Origin: Pseudomonas sp. BN102
Lineage (GTDB): Bacteria; Pseudomonadota; Gammaproteobacteria; Pseudomonadales; Pseudomonadaceae
Reading direction: 5' to 3'
Length of the DNA: 47,897 bases
NCBI RefSeq assembly: GCF_029871245.1
Contig: NZ_SSON01000066.1
Coordinates: 1 to 47,897, forward strand
The position numbers were made by a program, and so were the translations under genes. The notes under the pieces are model-generated. The model made no database searches, was not told the origin of the DNA, and saw only the letters and a list, made by a program, of their open reading frames with translations. Below, one piece after another: positions 7,177 to 15,100 of the stretch (position 1 is its first letter; each line of letters opens with the position of its first letter).

Positions 7177-8064
7177 ATGCATCTGTTTGTTTTTGGGCAG
7201 GAGTATGAAAGGTCTCGTCTACTTGAATTCATTGGCAGTCGCCAAATGCAATCAGGTGTCCTATGGGGAAGCAAAGAGCCAGGATGCCTGGTTTGTACAT
7301 CCGGCGGGAAGGGAGGCAAAAGGGCGGGATACTCGGATGAACTGCTAGCCGATGGGAGCTGGTGGTATTTCGGGCAAGGGCTGGTAGGAGACCAGTCACT
7401 GACAAATGCAGCCAATGCAAAGATTTCATCTGGGAAACTGTCTGTGCTGTTCTTCACGACACGGGAGCCTACGGCACGAGAGGTTGCGGCCCGAGGCGGA
7501 TACGGAAAGCTTTTCTCATTTCGGGGGGAATTCAACGTCGTCGGTTTCGAGCCGTTCGTACCCAGTGATGGCAGTCGAAAGGGGGACAGGCTATGGCGGT
7601 TCCGCCTGGCTCCTGTTGGAGGTGACGGCGACTACTGGGCTGGACAGGACGATATGCACAAGGATGGCGATATCGACCTGCAGGAAATGCAGCGACGTCT
7701 AAGCACGGGTCCCATTGGAACTGAGCTCGGCAGTAGCTTGCAGGAGTACCGGCAGCGTAGTGCTGCGGTGCACCTCTACGCGACTCTACGGGCCAATGGC
7801 CAGTGTGAGGGCTGTAACCTGCCTGCTCCTTTCTCTCGCCCTGATGGTCGGGCCTTTCTGGAAGTGCACCACATGACCCGACTTGCCGATGATGGTCCCG
7901 ACATGCCCGCCAACGTCGCGGCCCTCTGCCCGAATTGTCATCGTCGTGCCCATTACTCCTCTGACCGGAAGGAGTTCGGTCGTATCCTTCAAGAGCGAGT
8001 TACCCTCCTAGAGCAGCGAATCGTTGTAGGGCAAGGATTTCGTCAATCTGGAATAAGCAACTGA
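7177..8064 (+). CDS. HNH endonuclease with SRA-like N-terminal domain (McrA-like, modification-dependent restriction candidate)
   Basis: A 295-aa protein. Residues about 20-100 (SGVLWGSKEPGCLVCTSG ..., then GYSDELLADGSWWYFGQG with later VGDQSLTNAANAKI) match the pattern of the SRA-like 'specificity head' found fused to HNH domains in McrA-type enzymes, which read modified bases or phosphorothioate. The C-terminal HNH nuclease is clear: CEGC (about 210), LEVHHM (about 228) and CPNCHRRAHY (about 250), giving a zinc-supported beta-beta-alpha-metal site. It probably cuts DNA carrying foreign modification. It must tolerate the C5 methylation made by the nearby methyltransferase, which bears on its target. 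ATG preceded by AAGGAAAAGAG. Intact. Confidence 0.78.
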   Translation: MHLFVFGQEYERSRLLEFIGSRQMQSGVLWGSKEPGCLVCTSGGKGGKRAGYSDELLADGSWWYFGQGLVGDQSLTNAANAKISSGKLSVLFFTTREPTAREVAARGGYGKLFSFRGEFNVVGFEPFVPSDGSRKGDRLWRFRLAPVGGDGDYWAGQDDMHKDGDIDLQEMQRRLSTGPIGTELGSSLQEYRQRSAAVHLYATLRANGQCEGCNLPAPFSRPDGRAFLEVHHMTRLADDGPDMPANVAALCPNCHRRAHYSSDRKEFGRILQERVTLLEQRIVVGQGFRQSGISN

Positions 8065-8096
8065 ACGCGAGATGACTGAGATCGGCTCAGGGGCGG

Positions 8097-8125
8097 GCCA
8101 TTTGGCTCTCGACAACTCAAATGGC
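8097..8125. terminator. 8-bp hairpin between convergent genes
   Basis: GCCATTTG (8097-8104) and CAAATGGC (8118-8125) are perfect complements in the 116-bp gap between the HNH gene and the convergent receiver gene. There is no T-run on either side, so termination here is only a guess. Confidence 0.3.
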
Positions 8126-8180
8126 TCGTAATATTCGTGATGCTTGCGGAGCGACGCGGGCGGGGTTGGTATTAGGGAAA

Positions 8181-9131
8181 TTAGGGTAGTTTTCCATCTA
8201 GAAAGGTAACTAGTTCACTCATCTCTCGTAGGATTTCGATGTGCCTAGCGAAACCTCTTCTTATATCAGGGAAATCTCCGACCTTGATTTCGTCGCTTCC
8301 TCTTAGGGTCCAGCCGGATGTGTCCTGAGTTTCAAAGACATGACCGAGTATGTTCCGTCTTTTCAGGACCTCCCTGTCGTAATCGGCGCTAGATCGTCTC
8401 AATTCCCTAAGTCGATCAGTTTGGTCCTCATCCAGTCCGAAAACCTCTGCGCTATTGGCGGCTATTTGGGTTAGCCGGCGAAAGTGCTTGAATAGTTTCG
8501 TGCTATCTACTGCGAAGGTTGCAAAGCGATTCTCGATGTTTCCATCGATTGCGGCTGTATATCTTTCTCTTGATTGTTCTATAAATTCAATTACGTCGTT
8601 GTCGAGATCGGTTTTCTTTTCGGCGCACTTTTGACTACGAGCTGACATTGAAAGGATAGCTTGTTTCATTATCTCGTCGCATTCTGCTACCACCCTCATT
8701 GCTAAACCCCTCATTCCCGAAAGCCGGTTAAGAGATCGCGCTGTTTGATCTATTAGGGATCCGGCTCGCTCAATGAACCGCCGGCGAGCGCTGCAGTAGA
8801 CACCTTCTATTTCCTTGGCTGCCATTTTCTGGCGAAGCTCGTTTTCCTCAAGGCTTCCTGAGTAGAAAAGTATCGTGGTGGAGGGAAATAGTCTTCGGAC
8901 CGTTGGTGCTATTTCATCACCATCTTCGTCCTGCAATTTGTAGTCAAGTAAAATAATGTCGAAACAATGATAGAGCTCGTGGTTTTGGGCTAGCTCTTTT
9001 ATCCCCGCACTATTGGGGATTGTTTCTATGCGTGCCACAAAACCTGCGTCAAGGATGCGTCGACGAAGACTGTCCTCCTCTTCCTTGCTGAAAGAGTCTT
9101 CAATCCAAAGTACACCAATATCGAGATTCAT
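8181..9131 (-). CDS. Receiver-domain protein, last gene of the large minus-strand operon
   Basis: A 316-aa protein with an N-terminal response-regulator receiver fold: acidic pair Glu11-Asp12 in VLWIEDSF, phospho-acceptor Asp63 in IILLDYKL, and Ser91 in FYSGS. The conserved Lys expected after the fifth strand is not evident (the region reads CSARRRF), so phosphotransfer chemistry may be altered. The C-terminal about 190 residues are helical and unrelated to known output domains; no DNA-binding motif is seen. The start codon overlaps the stop of the upstream GHKL ATPase gene by 4 bases (ATGA), so the two are made together and probably form a signalling pair. The coding sequence is visibly AT-richer than the operon's front half. 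Confidence 0.75.
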   Translation of the reverse strand: MNLDIGVLWIEDSFSKEEEDSLRRRILDAGFVARIETIPNSAGIKELAQNHELYHCFDIILLDYKLQDEDGDEIAPTVRRLFPSTTILFYSGSLEENELRQKMAAKEIEGVYCSARRRFIERAGSLIDQTARSLNRLSGMRGLAMRVVAECDEIMKQAILSMSARSQKCAEKKTDLDNDVIEFIEQSRERYTAAIDGNIENRFATFAVDSTKLFKHFRRLTQIAANSAEVFGLDEDQTDRLRELRRSSADYDREVLKRRNILGHVFETQDTSGWTLRGSDEIKVGDFPDIRRGFARHIEILREMSELVTFLDGKLP

Positions 9132-11455
9132 TCTTTCTCCCCGGGAATCGTAATCTCAAAGTCTGCTCGGCTTCCATCACCCACGAGCTCGATAGATCCG
9201 CCCATGTTTTTGATGATCTGGCTTACACTATAGAGTCCTATACCTGTACCGTTGGCTGAACCGGTATATCCTCGCTCAAAAATCTTGGAGGAATCGACTT
9301 TCCTCTCATCAATACCTAGCCCATCATCGCTTACAAGGATTTTTATGGAGCTCTTTGTTTTCTTGACTACTTTTAATTCTAGTTTTCTGGCTTTGGCTTT
9401 TCGTGCATTATCTAATAGGTTGTCAACAAGTACTGCGATATCAACAGGGGAGAAATCTCTAAACAACGACTCTCCTGAACCATCGAAAATGGCGCGAGGT
9501 ATTCCCGGCATCCCCGCTAGCCGAACATCAAAGTACTCATCCAAAAACTGCACCAGATCTCCGTGGACTTTATCGGTCTGAAGGTCTACCCGAATGTTGG
9601 GGGCGAAAGATAGAACTGTGCTCAATCTGTCACCCGAAAGAGTTGCGCTAGCAATAGATGCGGATGCACGCTTCGTTGATTGGCGTATAGACGCTAGTAG
9701 ATCTTCTATATCGTCAGGGTTATCTAGTCCCTCATCCGGCATTTTTGCTGTCGAGAGGATGTTTCGAAGCTCATGGGCAGAGTTGGCGATTGCAGAGCGT
9801 ATATGCCCAAGATGGATAATTGCCTGGTGCATTAGCAGTTGAACGCGCTCTACATCAACATCCTGACTGCTGCCCAGAAAGGCTGCCTGTTGCTCTAGCC
9901 TTGCGATATGAGCGTCTGCGCGATTTCGGTCCTCTATTGCGCGCTGCGCAATTTCTCGTGCTTCTTCTCTAGAAGCTCTTAGCTCGACGATTCGCTTTTT
10001 AGCTTCGTCAATTTGAGCGCGGAGAGAGGTGTCACCCTGATTCTCCGCAACTTCTGACATCGTTTTGAGCACTTCGTCCGTGATCTGGTCGGGGTCTTCC
10101 GAGACTTGAAGAATATCTTTGTCGTAGTAAAGGATTTCGATGTCCTTTGATCTCGCGAGTGCTCCAATGATATTTAGAATTCTTTCTCGTGATCTGTCCG
10201 TTTCCAAGCGCTCAGGGGTGTCTTTGTCCTGATCGATCTTGTCTTGCCAGTTGACGCCGACAACATAACGTTCTAGTCGGAAAATCATGTGTCGGCGTAT
10301 TGCTTCGAATAGCGCGCGGCTGCGTGCGTCCTCTACTAGCCCGGCATCCCTGCTTGAAACTTCTCGGAATGTTTTGGGGCGTGCTATTACGTCGACGCGC
10401 CCTATGATATCCCGCGTGCCTAGATAGCGCGATTGTCCCTGTTGTTTTCTGCGATTCAGTCCCAGCGTGTCATCATATTCTTCTCCGATGGGATAAATGC
10501 GGAATCTGTTCAGAAAAAGAAATACGCTACCGAATTCGATAGGTCTAACACCCATTCGGAGGGTGAAGGTTTGCTTTGCCGATCTATTAAGATAATAAAT
10601 TTCGCCTGTGACTCGGCTTTCGTCGAGCTCGCTATACGGAGAGGGTTCCTTTATCGAGTATATTTTTCTTCCGCGGTCAATCAGGGTACTCTCAATGATT
10701 GAGTTCTCGATCGAGACTACGATGCGACTAGTCTTTTCTTGCAGGAGCTCTGCAATCTCGTTTCCGATAGGGCCGTCGACGTTTTCAATGGCCTTGTCGG
10801 AGCCATCTATCAGCCAGGTGGATACAGAAACATGAGTGGTAGTGCCGAATGGGTCAATTAGCTTGGCGAGGTCTCTCCGGAGCCTGCTAATGCTTTCTTC
10901 GTCCCAGTGGTGTCGTGTGTTCTTGATTAAAAGTACTGTGCCATGTGGGGATGGCGCATTGGCATTGTAGATGTCAGGGAAGGACTTTGCCTTTTCTAAG
11001 CGAACAGGGATTTTTTGAAATTCTTCGGTGCTGTCTTTCTCAAATTCTGTCCAGTCTATTTTTAGTTTGGAGATGAATTTTTCACTCTCTGCTAAGCTAT
11101 ATAGTTCTAGTTGTTCCCCTAAGGTGTCGCACGCGAAGCGGCCGATACCTTTGCTTCCTGCAAATTGACCAGCTGGCTTGATCTTATCTCGGTATGTCCC
11201 TGATTCTGCTATGGCCTTCTCAGAGTAGGCAACAAAAAGCCATTTATTTGTGATGTCATCCCGCGACATTCCATGGCCGTTGTCTACTATAGCTATTTGT
11301 TGTTCTTCAGGGTCAAATTCGATATCTACTTTTGTTGCGCCAGCATCAAAAGAATTTTTTACAAGCTCGAAAATGGCAACGAACTGATTTGTTACTAAAT
11401 CTCGACCAATTATATCCTTTAGGTACGAGCTGATTCGGAATACACCCTCGGTCAT
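9128..11455 (-). CDS. MORC/MutL-like GHKL ATPase fused to histidine-kinase-like C-terminus
   Basis: A 775-aa protein with two GHKL sites. The N-terminal one has Glu30/Asn34 in FELVKNSFDAGAT, the DNGHGMS loop (about 58-64) and GSKGIGRFA (about 100-107), the pattern of Hsp90/MutL/MORC ATPases, including the 'paraMORC' group described in bacterial restriction-like operons. A coiled coil follows (about 470-530), then an H-box-like helix (NSAHELRNIL). The C-terminal histidine-kinase ATPase has N-box LLDNARKAKA (about 680), DDGLGID and GTGIGLYS (about 736). This suggests a DNA-clamp-like ATPase that can also phosphorylate or signal to the coupled receiver protein. Its ATG lies 174 bp after the vsr stop; that gap could hold an internal promoter. 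AT-rich compared with upstream genes. A defence role is inferred from the operon. Confidence 0.75.
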   Translation of the reverse strand: MTEGVFRISSYLKDIIGRDLVTNQFVAIFELVKNSFDAGATKVDIEFDPEEQQIAIVDNGHGMSRDDITNKWLFVAYSEKAIAESGTYRDKIKPAGQFAGSKGIGRFACDTLGEQLELYSLAESEKFISKLKIDWTEFEKDSTEEFQKIPVRLEKAKSFPDIYNANAPSPHGTVLLIKNTRHHWDEESISRLRRDLAKLIDPFGTTTHVSVSTWLIDGSDKAIENVDGPIGNEIAELLQEKTSRIVVSIENSIIESTLIDRGRKIYSIKEPSPYSELDESRVTGEIYYLNRSAKQTFTLRMGVRPIEFGSVFLFLNRFRIYPIGEEYDDTLGLNRRKQQGQSRYLGTRDIIGRVDVIARPKTFREVSSRDAGLVEDARSRALFEAIRRHMIFRLERYVVGVNWQDKIDQDKDTPERLETDRSRERILNIIGALARSKDIEILYYDKDILQVSEDPDQITDEVLKTMSEVAENQGDTSLRAQIDEAKKRIVELRASREEAREIAQRAIEDRNRADAHIARLEQQAAFLGSSQDVDVERVQLLMHQAIIHLGHIRSAIANSAHELRNILSTAKMPDEGLDNPDDIEDLLASIRQSTKRASASIASATLSGDRLSTVLSFAPNIRVDLQTDKVHGDLVQFLDEYFDVRLAGMPGIPRAIFDGSGESLFRDFSPVDIAVLVDNLLDNARKAKARKLELKVVKKTKSSIKILVSDDGLGIDERKVDSSKIFERGYTGSANGTGIGLYSVSQIIKNMGGSIELVGDGSRADFEITIPGEKE

Positions 11456-11629
11456 TTGCTGTTCGTCCTGTTCTGCTACCTATGCTTGTAGGGGTAAGCC
11501 ATTGGTTCGAAATCGCTTGAGGTAACGTGGTTGAATGAGCTTTCTATATAGATTTCGAGTGACTGTTTGGGGGCTGCAGCCACACTGCGCATGGCAATGA
11601 ATCCCATCTGGCACCGTGCTGATCTAATT
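11456..11629. other. 174-bp gap inside the minus-strand operon
   Basis: No gene is visible. Read on the minus strand it contains an AT-rich CTATATAGA segment about 100 bp before the GHKL ATPase start that could serve as a -10 element, but no convincing -35 was found. The base composition changes across this gap, so the GHKL-receiver pair may have been joined to the operon separately. Confidence 0.3.
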
Positions 11630-12079
11630 TCAGTTAATATTCAATGCCTTTCTCTGGTCGAGTTGGCGGATCACCTCATGTAATCGTTTGCCAGTTGCCT
11701 GCGCTTTCTTAGCAGATGCCAGTTCGCACTCCCACACGACAAGTACCGTCCACCCCAGAACCTGCAGGTCTGCTGCTGCTTGTGCATCACGAGTAACATT
11801 TTTCTCGAACTTCTCCAGCCAGAACGGCGTGTTGCTCTTGGGTGTAGTAGCAATCTTACAACCAGAGTGGCGGTGCCAGAAGCAACCATGTACGAAGACT
11901 ACGGCCTTGTAGCGTGGGAACACGAGGTCTGGCTTGCCGGGTAGTCCCGCGCCGTGTAGCCGGTATCGAAGTCCAAGTCCATGGAGGACCTTGCGTAGCG
12001 CAAGTTCTGGTTGGGTGTCCTTGCCCCTTATGCGTGACATCCTGTCCGAGCGTTCTGCGGGGGAAAGGAAGTCAGTCAT
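11630..12079 (-). CDS. vsr: Very short patch repair (Vsr) endonuclease
   Basis: A 149-aa Vsr-family protein. The fold's key segments are present: SRIRGKDTQPELALRKVLH at the N-terminus, PDLVFPRYK with catalytic Asp51, and HGCFWHRHSGC with His64/His69/His71 and zinc-site cysteines. Vsr nicks beside T:G mismatches that arise when 5-methylcytosine deaminates, so it normally accompanies a C5 methyltransferase; one is encoded at the head of this operon. It follows the giant ATPase gene by 45 bp on the same strand. Length is normal and the gene is intact. In R-M-like operons Vsr may be repair only, or may have become a nuclease of the complex; its separation from the methyltransferase by three large genes is unusual. 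Confidence 0.92.
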   Translation of the reverse strand: MTDFLSPAERSDRMSRIRGKDTQPELALRKVLHGLGLRYRLHGAGLPGKPDLVFPRYKAVVFVHGCFWHRHSGCKIATTPKSNTPFWLEKFEKNVTRDAQAAADLQVLGWTVLVVWECELASAKKAQATGKRLHEVIRQLDQRKALNIN

Positions 12080-12124
12080 TGGTGGCCTCTTTGCCCGGCC
12101 CGCGGTGGCAGGGCCGGGCCTTGG

Positions 12125-15100
12125 TCAGGCTTGGTTGGTGAGTTCGAAGAAAGGTAGTCCCCGTATGACCTCGCCAGCCACGTCGAACGACTTGTAGAGG
12201 CAATGGTGGTTGGGAAGTGTCTTCACTCGCTCCGATAGCTCTGCCAGATCCGACGTAAATCCAAGTACCCCAAGCTCAGCAGGAGTGGCATTGGGTACCT
12301 TGTGGATGAACCAGGTCAGAAGTGGTTCCCGGTAGTCGGTTGCCCCGGCCTTGAAGTGCCGTAGGTACTGCGAGGCTAGGATAACACCCGTCCCGAACTC
12401 GCGGCCCTGCAGTAGCAACTTGCGGAGCACGTCGAATTCATAACGCATGATGTTGTCCGCCTCGTCTACCAACAAGTACGAGTCGATGGCCCGGAGCTGT
12501 GGGGAAGAGCCAATGAAGGGGCGCTTCGGAGTTCGGAGCATATTCTCGTAGAACATGTTCAGCATGATGGCGACGAGCATGTTCTTGCTCCGATCGTCCT
12601 GCCCCATGGAGTCCAAGGAGACCACCACGACGCCATCAAGGAATTCGTCGAATGGCTTCGTTTCCCCTGTGCGCGCGAAGACTTCCATGTCAACGAGGTC
12701 GTCGATGATAGCCATCGGCGAGTCTGACTTCCCGGCGAGTAGCTCGCGATACTCCACGTGGATGTCGTAGATCGTTGGCTGGCGACCTTGCGCACCGGCT
12801 GTCTCGTAGGCGTTGCGGACGGCACCCTTGAGCTTGTCCCGCTGTACGGGACCGATGCCGGAGTACACCTTGTCCAAGACATCGGCGAAGAAGCGGAACC
12901 TGTCCAGCCATGGAGCGGAGGACTCTCCCATCCCCGTCGTGTCGAAGAGGTTCAGGGGCAGGCGATAGGGCTTTACCACCTTGGCGCCTGTGGCATCGAC
13001 AAAGTCCTGGCTGCTGTAGTCTCGCTTGTAGTCGAAGATCAGGAACCGAGGCGTGATACCTCGGTTTGCCTCGCGCGCCCTGGAGATCTGCAGGATCAAC
13101 GATTTGAGGAACTGGGTCTTGCCTGTCCCGAGGTCGCCAACGACACCGATATTCAGTTGGTTGAGCCGAGTGTCGGATATGTTCAGGGAGAATGGTCGGG
13201 GCTCGAAGCCATCGACGGTCTTGCCAACGGACAAGACGATCCCATTGCCTGGAGCATCGGTCTGACTGGCAGGGATTGGCCCCGGCTCCTCAACACCGGC
13301 GGAGGGCTCCTCGACAATCGCGGCGGCGGACTCGGAGATATCCTCCACTGGAGCTATCGTTGGCTCGCCCGTTTGACTGTCGTCCGGAGGGGGGCTTTCG
13401 ACTTGCGCGAGTGGGGTGCCAACTGCATCTGCCCGGGAGGGCAGCAGTCCCCAGTCGCCGACCTTCGCGCGCGCAGAATCGTAGAACGACTGTGCGTCAT
13501 TTCCGGCGATGATGCGGCCTGCATCCTGGCTGGAGATGACGATGGTCTCTGCGTACTTGTCGCCATCACGGTCGTGCGGGCCGCTCTGGGTCGATGCATC
13601 CACCACGATCAGTCGTCCCCTCGCATCGATGCTGATCGATGGGGCGGGGCTGAGGATGGCTGCAGCGATACGCTCGTGGTAGCTAGCCCACCGCCCGGCT
13701 TGTCCTTCTACTGCTTGGTGCTGGCTGTAGACACGCAGTCCAAAGCCGATCATGGAAAGTAGCAAGTGCTGGAAGGCAAGTCGCCATGCCAGGGAGCTGC
13801 CTGCACGCTCCTCGATGGCGCGAAGCAGTGCCGATAGGGCCTTGGCTTGGGAGAGTGCCTCGGCGGAGTCGCTTGCACTGAAGACAATCCCTTGCCGGCA
13901 CTTGACCTCAATGGGGGTAAGGTGCAGTTGGACCTTGTCGTTGCATGCTCGTACCCCGACGACAAGTAGGTCTGGACGCGATAGGGACGTGTCCTTGCGT
14001 TCCTTGCCGAGGGAGCGGGCAAGGTCGGAAAGGTAGCCTCGGAAAGGGTCGACGGGAATGATGATGGCTATCGTCGAGTCGTCAGGCGTGCCTGCAAGGA
14101 CAGGGAGCAGACTTTCCAGGTTGCCTGCCACGCGGAACTGGTCTTGGAGGAGCCGGACTGCGAGGAACAGGCCAAGGTCGCCTGTGGCCCCGGTGTCGTC
14201 CCCGGAAAGGCCGCGCACGGTGGGGATCCCCCTTCTTGCAACCTCGAGGAGGATTTGCTCGACCTGATCATCGTCTAGACCTTCGCAGCCTGGCAGGAGC
14301 TTCAGGACCCGCCGGAGCGCATCGCGATCAGCCTGCTTGACCTGCGACAAGAGGTAGTAGCCACTGGTATCGCCTGCGCGGTGGGAGTAGGAGGGCAGGT
14401 CGTAGTCCCATAGGTAGGTCCCCTGGATCCAGCCTCCCAGGAAGCAGGCGGGGTCGATTGCCGAGGAGGAGACTGCGACGAACCCGGCGCTGTTTTCCTC
14501 AAGCATGCTGGAGACCGCATGGACATTTGGGGAAAACTGCAAGCCGACCTTGCCGTCCCTCAGCTTTTCCAGCATGAGCATGCATGCGGATACCTTGTCG
14601 GCGAATCGTTCGCCAGACAGTGGCATTTGCAGGCCTTGCCTGGACTCGCTCAGGAACGAGGCCTGTAGTTGGCGCCTGACTCGGTGTCTGATCAGGCCGC
14701 CAGTCCCCATCGGAGAGAGCATGCCGACTTCCTTGGACTCGGGTTGTGCTGAGTCCAGCTGCGCAATGATGCCCAGGTCAGGCTTGGCCCCGGCTGGTTG
14801 CTTGTCGTACCAGCGGACATGGTTATCGGTGTCTTCGGACAGGTTGGCGATCGTCGCCTGGTCGGGCCTTCCTGCCTGCCTGGTATCGAATACCTCCAGT
14901 ATCCTCGCACCGACACTGTGTCGCGGGATGTCCTGCTCCCCGTTGCCGAATCGCTTGGTACACCAGTTGGCTAGGCCCTCGTTGCACGCATCGGTGGTTC
15001 CGCCCGCGCTGGACACCACCAGGCTGACAATGGGCTTGGCCGCCAGCAAGTCCGTGACATCATCGAGTGCGCGCGAGACCTGGGCCGGACTGAATCCACT

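Noticed and set aside
12758-13762. 334-aa plus-strand open frame
   Set aside because: It is antisense to the HerA-like motor and linker region of the 1832-aa protein, has no recognisable motif and no good start site; long antisense frames are expected in GC-rich coding DNA.
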